Source: Desulfovibrio sp. X2 (GTDB lineage: Bacteria > Desulfobacterota > Desulfovibrionia > Desulfovibrionales > Desulfovibrionaceae). From it: a stretch of DNA of 64,000 bases. Shown here piece by piece: positions 16,868 through 25,390 of the stretch. The notes beneath the pieces are model-generated. The model was not told the origin of the DNA. It made no database searches and saw only the letters and a list, made by a program, of their open reading frames with translations. Every line of letters begins with the position of its first letter. Position 1 is the stretch's first letter. The DNA is taken from contig NZ_ATHV01000002.1 of NCBI RefSeq assembly GCF_000422205.1, forward strand, positions 62,001 through 126,000. The letters are read 5' to 3'. A program made the position numbers and the translations under genes.

Positions 16868-17882
16868 CGCCGCAGTCATCGAACTGGCGAACGTGGTGCC
16901 CGCGCCCGTCTGGAGCGCCTGGGAGCCCCTGGCCCTGTCCATGCTCACCTCGGGCGCGGCGGCCCTGCTCCTGGCCTGCCTGGCCGCGCTCCCCGGGAAG
17001 GGGAGCGCATCCCCGGAAGCCCAGCGGCCCCTCGCCCTCGCGGCGCTCTGCGCCGGGCTCGCAGGACAGGCGGCGCTCTTCGTCTCCCTGGAGCAGCCCC
17101 TGCGCGCCTACGAGTTCTTCCTGACCCCCTCGTCCACCTCCTGGACCGCGCTCGGCGCCTACATGGTGCCGCTCTTCCTCCTGGCCGCCCTGCTCGCCGT
17201 GGTCCTCACGCGGCGCGGGCCGGGCCTGCCGCGAGCCTTCGCAGCCGCGGCGGTCCTGCCCGCTGCCGGGGTCTTCGTCTACGCCACGAACGAGATCATG
17301 GCCTGCGTGGGCCGTGCCCTGTGGACCGGCCCCCTGACGCCCCTCGTCTTCCTCGCCGCCGGGCTCGCGGGCGGGGCGGGGCTTTCGTGCGCGCACGCCG
17401 CGCTGGCCGGGAATGCCCGCGCCGCAAGGCCGCTCGGCCTGCTGGCCGCGCTCGGCGCCCTGCTCTGCGCCCTGCTGGCCTTCCTGCTCTTTGCGCCCGG
17501 AGGCTTCGCCGCCTACACGGACGGCTGGTGGCACGCGCCCGAGGTCCTCTGCCTGATCGCCGCGGCCGCCGCCACGGTCGTGCTCCTCGCCGGGCTCGAG
17601 AGCTCGCCGCTCTTCGGCGCCCTGGCCGGGATCGCGGGGCTCCTCGCCTCCCTGCTGCTCTTCTGGAAGCTCATCGCCATGGGCCAGTCCTTCGCGCGCA
17701 ACGCCTCCACCTTCTCGGACGGCGCGGCCTTCCTGGACATCCTCTCGGGCCGGGCGCTGCTGGCCATGGCGGGCACGGCCGGACTGCTCCTGGCCCTCGG
17801 CGTCCTGGTGCCCGCCCTGCTGCCCGTCCGCATCCCGGCCCGCATCCCGGACGGCATGAACGACGACTCGTCCGCCACCTAA
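16860..17882 (+). CDS. ttrC: TtrC-like (NrfD family) membrane quinol-oxidising subunit
   Basis: 340 residues with eight or nine hydrophobic helices, of the NrfD/PsrC type that anchors periplasmic molybdoenzymes and takes electrons from menaquinol. Recognisable features are PLRAYEFFLTPSSTSWTALGAYMVPLFLL after the second helix and NEIMACVGRALWTGPLTPLVFLAAGL. The tail VRIPARIPDG comes from a near-duplicated 12-base unit. It starts inside the end of the ferredoxin gene and ends 12 bases before the catalytic subunit, so the three are cotranscribed. Confidence 0.85.
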   Translation: MPSAAVIELANVVPAPVWSAWEPLALSMLTSGAAALLLACLAALPGKGSASPEAQRPLALAALCAGLAGQAALFVSLEQPLRAYEFFLTPSSTSWTALGAYMVPLFLLAALLAVVLTRRGPGLPRAFAAAAVLPAAGVFVYATNEIMACVGRALWTGPLTPLVFLAAGLAGGAGLSCAHAALAGNARAARPLGLLAALGALLCALLAFLLFAPGGFAAYTDGWWHAPEVLCLIAAAAATVVLLAGLESSPLFGALAGIAGLLASLLLFWKLIAMGQSFARNASTFSDGAAFLDILSGRALLAMAGTAGLLLALGVLVPALLPVRIPARIPDGMNDDSSAT

Positions 17883-17894
17883 GGAGCCGACGCC

Positions 17895-20800
17895 ATGAGC
17901 ACGAAGAAGAACACAGCGCACGACGCGAACGGAAAGGACGCCATGGACCGGACGAAACGGAACCTCCTGAAGAAGGGCGCGGCCGCGGCCGGGCTCGGCG
18001 TGTTCGCCGCCGCCGCGGCCGGAGCGGGCATGCGGCTCGTAAACGGCCTCTCGCGCGGCACCTCGGGCGAGACGGTGGCCGATCCCGTGGCCAAGAACGC
18101 ACTCCGGCCGGAGTACACGGCCTCGCCGGACGGCGGCGTGGCCCTGGGCGAGGGCCGGCGCGTGGCCTTCAACCAGTGCTGGGGCTGCACCACGTTCTGC
18201 GGCGTGCGCCTGCACATCGACGAGGCCACGGACACGGTGGTGCGCGTGGCGGGCAACCCCTACAACCCGCTCTCGCAGGAACGCCACTTCCCCATGTCCA
18301 TGCCGGTCGCGGAGACGCTTGCGCGCCTCTCGGCCGTGAAGGACGCGGGCCAGGCCGGGCGCTCCACGGTCTGCGGCCGCGGCGCGGCCATGATCGACGC
18401 CATCGACAACCCCTTCCGCATCACCCATTGCCTGAAGCGCGTGGGCAAACGCGGCGAGGGCAAGTGGACGCGCATCCCCTTCGAGCAGCTGGTGGCGGAG
18501 GTCGTGGAGGGCGGCGACCTCTTCGGCGAGGGCCACGTGGACGGGCTGCGGGCCATCCGCGAGGCCAAGGGCCCGGCCAACCCGGAGATGCCGGAGTTCG
18601 GCCCCCAGCAAAACCGCCTGCTCCTGACCTACGCCGTGGACGACGGCCGCTCGGAGTTCTTCTTCAAACGCTTCGGCATGCAGTCCTTCGGCACCAAGAG
18701 CTTCGGCAAGCACGGCGCCTACTGCGGCCTGTCGTTTCGCATCGGCTCCGGCCTCTTCATGGACGACCTCAAGGGCTACAAGCACATCAAGCCGGACTTC
18801 GAGAACTGCGAGTTCGCCCTCTTCTGGGGCACCGCGCCCTCGCAGGCGGGCAACCCCTACAAGCGCTCGGCGCGCTTCCTGGCCTCCCGCCGCACGGACG
18901 GCAAGCTCCGCTACGCCGTCGTGGACCCGGTGCTGCGCATGCCCGCGTCGAGCGCGGCGCGCGAGCGCGCCCGCTGGGTGCCCATAAGGCCCGGCATGGA
19001 CTCGGCCCTGGCCATGGCCATGATGCGCTGGATCTTCGCCAACGAGCGCTACGACGAAAACTTCCTCTCGCGTCCCACCCTGCAGGCGGCCGAGGCCGCG
19101 GGCGAGGCGGGCTTTTGCAACGCCACGCATCTCGTGCAGCTCACGGGCAAGGGCGCGGGCAGGCTCCTGCGCGCCGCGGACCTGGGGCTGGCCTCAGCGG
19201 CCAAGCCCCAGGCCGCACCGGGCGCCAAGCCGGACGACGACGCCGACGACAGCCCCGTGGTCATGGTCGTGGCCCAGGGCGGGCCCGACGACGGCCGCCT
19301 CGTCCCGGCCGCGCGCTGCGGCCGCGCCGCGCTCTTCTATCGCGGCGAGGTGAAGCTCCCCGGCGGCGAGAGCGTCGAGGTGGCCACGGCGCTGCAGCTG
19401 CTGCGCGAGGAGGCGGACGGCCGGGAGACGGAGGAGTACGCCGCGCTCTGCGGCGTGCCCGTGGAGACCATCGAGGCGCTGGCCCGGGAGCTGACCGCGC
19501 ACGGCAAGCGCGCGGCCGTGGACGTGCACGGCGGCATGATGAGCACCTCGGGCATGAACGCCACCTTCACGGTGCTGACGCTGAACACGCTCATCGGGAA
19601 CATCAACGCCAAGGGCGGCATCTCGGCCACGGCGGGCAACTTCCACGGCCCGGCGGCCAAGGGACCGCGCTACGACCTCTCGAGCTTCCCGGGAGAGGTA
19701 CAGGCCAAGGGCTTCCCGGCCATCCGCTGCCGCGCGCCCTACCAGAAGTCCACGGAGTTCAAGAAGAAGGTCGCGGCCGGGCGGAACCCCTACCCGTCGG
19801 AGTATCCCTGGTACCCGCTGACCCCGCCCAACATGCCCGCCGAGCACCTGCTGGCCCACGCCAACGGCTCGCCCTTCACCTACAAGTGCTGGATCAACTG
19901 GACCGGCAACGTGCTCTACGGCCACGGCGGCCTGAAGCGCGCCGTCAAGAAGCATCTGGCGGACCCGAAGAGCCTGCCGCTCATCGTGGGCATAGACACC
20001 TTCCACAACGAGACCAACGCCTTTGCCGACTATCTGGTGCCCGACCCGTGCATGTACGAGGTCTGGGGCGGCTTCTCCGGGGCGTGGTCCGGCGTGCTGA
20101 CCAAGATGTCCACGGCCCGCTGGCCCGCCATCGCGCCGCGCCAGGAGAAGGCCGCCTCCGGCGAGCCCGTGAGCATGGAGCTCTTCCTCATCGAGGCGGC
20201 CAGGCGCATGGGGCTGCCCGGCTTCGGCGACAACGCCATCCCCGGCGCGGACGGCGCGCTCCATCCGCTGAACACGCCGCAGGACTACTACCTGCGCCTC
20301 GCGGCCAACGTGGCCTGGTTCAAGGGCGAGGTGCTGCCCGCGCCCTCTGACGAGGACGTGAAGCTCTCGGGCATCTCCCGCATCCTGCCGGACATCGCGC
20401 GCGTCCTGCCCGCCGAGGAGCGGGGGCCCGTGGCCTGCATCTACAGCCGGGGCGGACGTTTCGCGCCCTACGGCGCGTCCTACGAGGGCGAGCGGCTCAA
20501 GGCACGCTGGCGGCGGCCGCTGCAGATCTACAACGAGGACGCCGGGACCGCGGTCAACTCGCAGACCGGCAAGCGCTACTCGGGCACGGCCTGCTTCAAG
20601 GAGCCCCTGCTCACGGACGGCCGCCCGCTGCGCGCGGTCTGGAGCGAGAAGGACTATCCCCTGCTCATGACCTCGTTCAAGTCGAACCTGATCAACTCCT
20701 ACTCCGTGATCTCCAGGCGGCTGCTCACGATCAAGCCCGTGAACATGGTCATGCTGCACGAGTCGGACGCAAAGAGGCTCGGCGTCTCCCACGGCGACCT

Positions 20801-21092
20801 CGTGCGCATCGTGAGCCCGGCCGCGAGCGCAGAGGCCCGCGTGGTCGTGGGCGACGTGGTCATGCCCGGCGTCATCGCCGTGGAGCACGGCTTCGGCCAC
20901 ACGGCGCTCGGGGCGCAGGACGTGACCGTGGACGGCAGGACCATCCGCGCCGAGCGGGCCGCGGCCTCGGGCTTCAGCCTCAACGACCTGGTCCCGTCCG
21001 ACCCCACGCGCAAGGGCGCCTCGACCCTGGTGGAGCACGAAAGCGGCTGCTCCGCGCGCCAGGGCATCCCGGTCAGGGTGGAGAAGATCTAG
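17895..21092 (+). CDS. ttrA: TtrA-like molybdopterin oxidoreductase, catalytic subunit
   Basis: 1065-residue DMSO-reductase-family enzyme, most like tetrathionate reductase TtrA; arsenate reductase ArrA and thiosulfate or polysulfide reductases are the alternatives. A 4Fe-4S site is C95-x2-C98-x3-C102 with C160 (NQCWGCTTFCG, STVCGRG). The probable molybdenum ligand is C277 (HGAYCGLSFR). The C terminus holds the molydop-binding beta barrel (MLHESDAKRLGVSHGDLVRI). The Tat signal reads RTKRNLLKKG, so the first consensus arginine is lysine. RBS AAGGAG precedes ATG 17895. A strong terminator follows. Substrate assignment rests on operon order and size and is not proven. Confidence 0.8.
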   Translation: MSTKKNTAHDANGKDAMDRTKRNLLKKGAAAAGLGVFAAAAAGAGMRLVNGLSRGTSGETVADPVAKNALRPEYTASPDGGVALGEGRRVAFNQCWGCTTFCGVRLHIDEATDTVVRVAGNPYNPLSQERHFPMSMPVAETLARLSAVKDAGQAGRSTVCGRGAAMIDAIDNPFRITHCLKRVGKRGEGKWTRIPFEQLVAEVVEGGDLFGEGHVDGLRAIREAKGPANPEMPEFGPQQNRLLLTYAVDDGRSEFFFKRFGMQSFGTKSFGKHGAYCGLSFRIGSGLFMDDLKGYKHIKPDFENCEFALFWGTAPSQAGNPYKRSARFLASRRTDGKLRYAVVDPVLRMPASSAARERARWVPIRPGMDSALAMAMMRWIFANERYDENFLSRPTLQAAEAAGEAGFCNATHLVQLTGKGAGRLLRAADLGLASAAKPQAAPGAKPDDDADDSPVVMVVAQGGPDDGRLVPAARCGRAALFYRGEVKLPGGESVEVATALQLLREEADGRETEEYAALCGVPVETIEALARELTAHGKRAAVDVHGGMMSTSGMNATFTVLTLNTLIGNINAKGGISATAGNFHGPAAKGPRYDLSSFPGEVQAKGFPAIRCRAPYQKSTEFKKKVAAGRNPYPSEYPWYPLTPPNMPAEHLLAHANGSPFTYKCWINWTGNVLYGHGGLKRAVKKHLADPKSLPLIVGIDTFHNETNAFADYLVPDPCMYEVWGGFSGAWSGVLTKMSTARWPAIAPRQEKAASGEPVSMELFLIEAARRMGLPGFGDNAIPGADGALHPLNTPQDYYLRLAANVAWFKGEVLPAPSDEDVKLSGISRILPDIARVLPAEERGPVACIYSRGGRFAPYGASYEGERLKARWRRPLQIYNEDAGTAVNSQTGKRYSGTACFKEPLLTDGRPLRAVWSEKDYPLLMTSFKSNLINSYSVISRRLLTIKPVNMVMLHESDAKRLGVSHGDLVRIVSPAASAEARVVVGDVVMPGVIAVEHGFGHTALGAQDVTVDGRTIRAERAAASGFSLNDLVPSDPTRKGASTLVEHESGCSARQGIPVRVEKI

Positions 21093-21130
21093 CCAAGAAT
21101 ATCACGCGCGAGCGCAAGGCGATGTTGCCG

Positions 21131-21164
21131 AAAGCCCCGGACGGGAACGTCCGGGGCTTTTTTT
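21131..21164 (+). terminator. intrinsic terminator of the ttr-like operon
   Basis: An 11-base-pair GC-rich stem (21133-21143 with 21148-21158) closes a GGAA tetraloop and is followed by seven T. It begins 40 bases after the TtrA-like stop and separates this operon from the convergent rtcR. Confidence 0.92.
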
Positions 21165-21239
21165 CCGCCATCCGCTCGCCTCGGGGTGGGCCACACTCCG
21201 GTCAGGTGTGCACGGGTCCAGCCATTCCCCGGCACTGCG

Positions 21240-22841
21240 CTACGCACGACAGTCGTCCCATGACAGCCCGAACCTGGCAAGATACTTGGCCAGCCGATCC
21301 GCGTCGTTGACGCTCTTGCGTCGTGCACGGGAGACGGCGAACAGAGAGCGCCCCGCTTCGGAAAGGCTCCTGCTGCCGCGGATGACCGTCACGACCTGCG
21401 CGAGTTGCGCCTTGTCGAAGAGATCCAGCTCCGCCGCCCGCTCGCTGCCGAGCACTTCCTCCAGTACGGCATGCTGATCTCCGCGACTTTCGCCCTTCCA
21501 TGCCTGCCTGAGCCTCCCCAGCTCCTCCTCCATGACGTCGAGGGTGATCCTGCCCCCCTGCGCAAGCGTGGCCATACGGATCAGCGCACCGCCGAGATCC
21601 CTGAAATTGGCCTTCCATAGGGCCTCCGAGGAGGTTGCGAACGCGAGGAACCTTTCCCGTGCCTCCTTGTTGAAGGAGACCCGCTTGCCCGTCTTCCGGG
21701 CGTAGCGGTCCAATTCGAAGCCAAGGTTGGGCTCGATATCCTCGGGGCGCTCCCGGAGGCCAGGCATCCTGAACGTCCACAGGTTGATCCGCGCCAGGAG
21801 GTCTTCCCTGAAGTTCCCCTTGGCGACTTCGTCCTGAAGATCCTTGTTCGTGCCCCCGATGAGCTGGAACGCGCTCTCCTCCTCGGTGTCCGCTCCGACG
21901 GGCAGGAACCTCTTCTCCTCGAGGGCGCGCAGGAGCATGGCCTGCTCGTCCAGCCCGAGCTCGCCGATTTCGTCCAGGAAGAGCAGACCGGCATCGGCCC
22001 TGCGCAGCAGACCGGCGCGGCTGGCGAGGGCCCCGGTGAAGGCGCCTTTCTTGTGGCCGAACAGGGCGGACATGGCCGCGTCCCCACGAATGGTGGCGCA
22101 ATTGATCTCGACGAAAGAGCCGGAAATGAGCCGCCTGGCCTTTTTCAGCTCGAATATCCGTTTCGCCAGCGTGGACTTGCCCGCCCCCGTCGGCCCGGTC
22201 AGCAGGATCGGTTCGCTGGAGCGGCTGGCGACCCGCTCGAGACGTTCGATGAGGTCATTGAACGCCCGGTTGCGCGTTTCGATTCCCGCCTTGAGAAACG
22301 AGATGTCATCCTCCGCCCGCTGCCGGAAACGCATGGCTATCTTGTCGTATTTGGACAGGTCCAGATCCACGACGGAATAGCTGCCCGTGCTGCCGGGGGC
22401 CTTGCTCATGGGAGGGCGGGTCTGGAGCAGGCGTCCCGGAAGCTGGCGGGCTTCGGCAAGGAGGAAGAGGCATATCTGGACCACATGCGTTCCCGTGGTG
22501 ATGTTGATCAGGTAGTCCTCCCTGTCGGGAGCGAAGGGATACCGTTCGCTGAAATCGAGCAGAGTGGCGTAGACCTCCTCGAAATCCCATGGGTTGGCGA
22601 AATCGACGACGTGCACAACGACATCGGTTTCCGGAGAGACGAGGCGGATGTCCTCGGCTATGCGCTGCGCGAGCTCGGCGTGGTCATGCCCGTGCAGCAG
22701 CACGAGCCGGTCGATGGGCAGATCCTCGTGCTGGCAGATGGCGACCGTGGGCCTCCAGCGCTTCCAGCGCCCACGCCCCATGCCCGCGTCCAAGGTGGTG
22801 CCCAGGATGCTCAGGGCCACCGTCTTCTTCCTGCTCTCCAT
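21240..22841 (-). CDS. rtcR: RtcR, CARF-domain sigma-54 activator of RNA repair genes
   Basis: 533 residues. Residues 1-185 form the CARF-type sensor of RtcR (VALSILGTTLDAG, LVLLHGHDHAELAQRIAEDI, NITTGTHVVQICLFLLAEA), which binds RNA ends produced by damage. The AAA+ domain has Walker A GPTGAGKST, the sigma-54 contact loop GAFTGA, Walker B LLFLDEIGEL and the arginine finger region FREDLLARINLW. A C-terminal DNA-binding region follows (LSEAGRSLFAVSRARRKSVNDADRL). It faces the Ro60-like gene across a 200-base AT-rich gap with a sigma-54 promoter, the classical arrangement for RtcR control. Length and domain order match the family. Confidence 0.93.
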   Translation of the reverse strand: MESRKKTVALSILGTTLDAGMGRGRWKRWRPTVAICQHEDLPIDRLVLLHGHDHAELAQRIAEDIRLVSPETDVVVHVVDFANPWDFEEVYATLLDFSERYPFAPDREDYLINITTGTHVVQICLFLLAEARQLPGRLLQTRPPMSKAPGSTGSYSVVDLDLSKYDKIAMRFRQRAEDDISFLKAGIETRNRAFNDLIERLERVASRSSEPILLTGPTGAGKSTLAKRIFELKKARRLISGSFVEINCATIRGDAAMSALFGHKKGAFTGALASRAGLLRRADAGLLFLDEIGELGLDEQAMLLRALEEKRFLPVGADTEEESAFQLIGGTNKDLQDEVAKGNFREDLLARINLWTFRMPGLRERPEDIEPNLGFELDRYARKTGKRVSFNKEARERFLAFATSSEALWKANFRDLGGALIRMATLAQGGRITLDVMEEELGRLRQAWKGESRGDQHAVLEEVLGSERAAELDLFDKAQLAQVVTVIRGSRSLSEAGRSLFAVSRARRKSVNDADRLAKYLARFGLSWDDCRA

Positions 22842-22979
22842 CAGTATAAATCCTTATATTTTTATATAGTATTTTCAGCCTTTGTAGCCGCATTCCTTGT
22901 CCGGCGCAAATGACTTTTTTATTTTTTTAATAAATATAAGCAATGTATTACGTCGAAATTCGCGGCCTTCCATCGTTTC

Positions 22980-22995
22980 TGGCACGCCGCGTGCT
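22980..22995 (+). promoter_or_regulatory. sigma-54 promoter of the Ro60-like gene
   Basis: TGGCACGCCGCGTGCT matches the -24/-12 consensus TGGCACG-N4-TTGCW, with correct GG-to-GC spacing and one mismatch. The predicted transcript start is about 37 bases before ATG 23042. The AT-rich region upstream (22842-22960), with a TATAAA/TTTATA-type symmetric stretch, is the natural place for RtcR binding and DNA bending. Confidence 0.8.
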
Positions 22996-23041
22996 TTTGT
23001 CCGATCAACTGCACGGCAAAAAGGTGCAAGGAGAGGACGAC

Positions 23042-24595
23042 ATGGCCAACGCACAGCTGTTCAAGACGATCGCCGGGATATTCGTTCCCCAGACCACCAG
23101 CGTCAACAACGCTGGGGCCGCGGCATATTCGCTCGACCCCAGGCATGCCCTGGCCCAGTACGTGGCCACGGGCACCCTCGGCGGTACCTTCTACGCCTCG
23201 GCCTCGGACGAACTCGATGTCGTGCTTGAGCTGGTCAGGGAGGTAGAGCCCGAATTCGTGGCCAAGGCCGCGATATACAGCCGGGAATGCGGTTTCATGA
23301 AGGACATGCCCGCGCTGCTGTGCGCCTGGCTGTCCGTGGCCGCCCCCGAACTGCTGCCCGTGGTCTTCGACCGCGTCATCGACAGCGGCAGAATGCTGCG
23401 CAACTTCGTGCAGATCATGCGCTCCGGCGTGCTGGGCAGAAAGTCCCTGGGCTCCCGTCCCAAGCGGCTGGTGAGGAACTGGCTGGCGGCCCGGTCCGAG
23501 GAGGCTTTGCTGCGCGCGTCGGTGGGCACGTCTCCTTCCCTGGCAGATGTCGTCCGGATGGTTCACCCGAAGCCCGCCGACGGGACCAGGGAGGCCTTCT
23601 ACGGCTGGCTCGTCGGTCGGAAGACGGATTGCGCGAAGCTGCCCGGCCTGGTGCGCGAATACGAAGCATACAAGGATACGAAGCAGGGCCTGCCGCCCGC
23701 GGTGCCGTTCCAGATGCTCGCCTCCCTCGGCCTCGGAAGGAAGGAATGGGGCGAGATCGCCCGCACTGCGAGCTGGACCATGACCCGCATGAACCTCAAT
23801 ACCTTTGCCCGGCACGGGGTGTTCGAGGATCAGGCAATGGTCGATCTGGTGGCGAGACGTCTGGCGGATCCGGGCGAGGTGCGCAAGGCCCGGGTCTTCC
23901 CGTACCAGATCCTCGCGGCCTGTATGGCCGGAAACGCGGATATCCCGGGCGAGATCCGGGAGGCCTTGCAGACCGCCCTGGAGATCTCCCTGGAAGCCGT
24001 GCCCGCCCTGGAAGGCAAGGTCTATGTATGTCCGGACGTCTCGGGGTCCATGCGCTGCTCGGTCACGGGCTCTCGTGGCAGCGCGACTTCGTCGATCGCC
24101 TGCGTGGATGTGGCGGGGCTTGTCGCGGCAGCGGTGCTGCGCAGGAACCCGAAGGCCGAGGTCCTGCCCTTCGATTACAATGTCGTGCCCATGCGGATCA
24201 ATGCGCGCGACAGCGTGCTGACGAATGCGGGCAGGTTCAGGACCGTATGCGGCGGGGGGACCAACATCAGCGCTCCTCTGAGTCACCTGAACAGCCGCAA
24301 GGCGAGGGGAGACCTCGTCATCCTGATCTCGGACAACGAATCCTGGGTGGACGCGGGCAGCACCAGAGGAACCGAACTGATGCGCCAGTGGGCCCTGTTC
24401 AGGAAGCGTAACCCGCGCGCCCGCCTGATCTGCATGGACATCGCGCCCAATCGCAGCACCCAGGCCCTGGAGCGGGAAGACATCCTGAACATCGGCGGCT
24501 TCTCCGACACCGTGTTCAGCCTCATGAGCCTCTTCGCCGGCGGACTTCTGCATAAGAACCGCTGGATCGGGACAATCGAAGACATTGCGCTGTAA
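23042..24595 (+). CDS. rsr: Rsr, bacterial Ro60 (TROVE plus vWA) RNA-binding protein
   Basis: 517 residues. Residues 1 to about 330 form the TROVE HEAT-repeat ring (LAQYVATGTLGGTFYAS, FVAKAAIYSRECGFMKDMPALL, PYQILAACMAG) that binds Y RNA and misfolded RNA ends. The C-terminal vWA domain has a complete MIDAS: PDVSGSM, GGGTNIS and ISDNESW. Bacterial Rsr works with Y RNA and polynucleotide phosphorylase in RNA turnover and stress survival. ATG 23042 is used because GGAGAGG precedes it and the sigma-54 promoter lies downstream of the earlier in-frame ATG at 22943. It is controlled by the divergent rtcR. No rtcB or rtcA follows. Confidence 0.93.
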   Translation: MANAQLFKTIAGIFVPQTTSVNNAGAAAYSLDPRHALAQYVATGTLGGTFYASASDELDVVLELVREVEPEFVAKAAIYSRECGFMKDMPALLCAWLSVAAPELLPVVFDRVIDSGRMLRNFVQIMRSGVLGRKSLGSRPKRLVRNWLAARSEEALLRASVGTSPSLADVVRMVHPKPADGTREAFYGWLVGRKTDCAKLPGLVREYEAYKDTKQGLPPAVPFQMLASLGLGRKEWGEIARTASWTMTRMNLNTFARHGVFEDQAMVDLVARRLADPGEVRKARVFPYQILAACMAGNADIPGEIREALQTALEISLEAVPALEGKVYVCPDVSGSMRCSVTGSRGSATSSIACVDVAGLVAAAVLRRNPKAEVLPFDYNVVPMRINARDSVLTNAGRFRTVCGGGTNISAPLSHLNSRKARGDLVILISDNESWVDAGSTRGTELMRQWALFRKRNPRARLICMDIAPNRSTQALEREDILNIGGFSDTVFSLMSLFAGGLLHKNRWIGTIEDIAL

Positions 24596-24603
24596 ACAAC
24601 GGG

Positions 24604-24662
24604 AGGGACGAATGCTGGTACGAGTACATCCTGTCTCTCTCGTGCCGATCCTTGTCGTCCCT
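24604..24662 (+). ncRNA. Y-RNA-like stem-loop downstream of rsr
   Basis: Eight bases after the rsr stop, AGGGACGA (24604-24611) pairs perfectly with TCGTCCCT (24655-24662). An asymmetric internal loop (ATGCT opposite GATCCTTG) follows, then an upper stem GGTACGAG (24617-24624) with CTCGTGCC (24639-24646), one wobble pair and a pyrimidine-rich loop. A CGA-containing lower stem opposite CTTG...CC, with a bulge and an upper stem, is the Ro-binding layout of Y RNAs. Bacterial Y RNAs are commonly encoded beside rsr. The 3' end may extend to about 24775, where GGAGAAA (24713-24719) can pair with TTTCTCC (24766-24772). A tRNA-like module is not clearly visible. Confidence 0.6.
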
Positions 24663-24796
24663 TTCGTGAAATCGCCGGAGGATGCGAAGGCGCTGAACAC
24701 GCGGCGGATGCAGGAGAAATTACATTGTGCCGACGGATAACGGGCGCGTCCCGTATCGCGGAAAGTTTCTCCCCCCTTGCCGCCGCAACAACGCCT

Positions 24797-24828
24797 CGAA
24801 GGGCCGGGGGCTCGCCCCCGGCCCTTCG
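24797..24828 (-). terminator. perfect GC-rich hairpin after the GNAT gene
   Basis: Arms of 14 bases (24797-24810 and 24815-24828) pair without mismatch around a CTCG loop. It lies 12 bases past the stop of the minus-strand GNAT gene. The U-tract is weak on both strands, so it may act as an mRNA 3' stabiliser or a shared boundary between this operon and the Y-RNA region. Confidence 0.6.
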
Positions 24829-24839
24829 GGTTCGTGCGC

Positions 24840-25370
24840 CTAGAGGTCCATGCGGAAGAACTTCGTGTCCACGTGCATGAGGGGGAAGGTGGGCGGGAGC
24901 TCGGCGGGGTCGATCTCGCGGAAGCCGTTTCGCGCGTAGAACTTGTGCGCGGCCAGGAAGAAGGGCGTGGTGCCGAGGAAGAGGCTGCGCAGCCCCACGG
25001 CGCGCGCGTGGTCGAGGGCGTGGGCGAGCAGGGAGCGGGCCACGCCGGGGCTCCCGTCCGGGCCGCGGCCCCGCCGGTCGGCGCGCACGAACATCTTGCG
25101 CAGCGCGGCCGCGTCGCCGCCGATGTCCTTGAGCGCGATGGTCCCGACGACCTCGTCGGCCGAGCCGGGCCCGCGCGCGGCCGCGCCCGTCTCCAGCGCC
25201 ACCCAGAAGTTGCCGCGCCCCTGCCTGTAGAAGCCCGGCACGTCCGTGAGGTCCGGCTGCTGCTCCGGGGTGATGGGCAGGCCGTACTCCTCGCGCTGGA
25301 TGCGCGAGATGAGGCCGATGACGCCCCGGCAGTGCGCCGCGTCCCACTCGGCTATGCGCAGCTCGCCCAT
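24840..25370 (-). CDS. GNAT N-acetyltransferase
   Basis: 176 residues of the GNAT fold. The acetyl-CoA loop region reads RKMFVRADRRGRGPDGSPGVARSLLAHALDHARAVGLRSLFLGTTPFFLAAHKFYARNGFREI. It begins MGELRIAEWDAAHCRGVIGL. RBS GGAGA precedes ATG 25370, 20 bases after the glmS stop, so it is the last gene of the rdgB-glmS-GNAT run. The substrate cannot be told. Confidence 0.85.
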   Translation of the reverse strand: MGELRIAEWDAAHCRGVIGLISRIQREEYGLPITPEQQPDLTDVPGFYRQGRGNFWVALETGAAARGPGSADEVVGTIALKDIGGDAAALRKMFVRADRRGRGPDGSPGVARSLLAHALDHARAVGLRSLFLGTTPFFLAAHKFYARNGFREIDPAELPPTFPLMHVDTKFFRMDL

Positions 25371-25390
25371 CACCACGTCTCCTTCCCCGG

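Noticed and set aside
22943-23041. Upstream ATG for rsr adding 33 residues
   Set aside because: It precedes the sigma-54 promoter and lacks a ribosome site; the ATG at 23042 has both.
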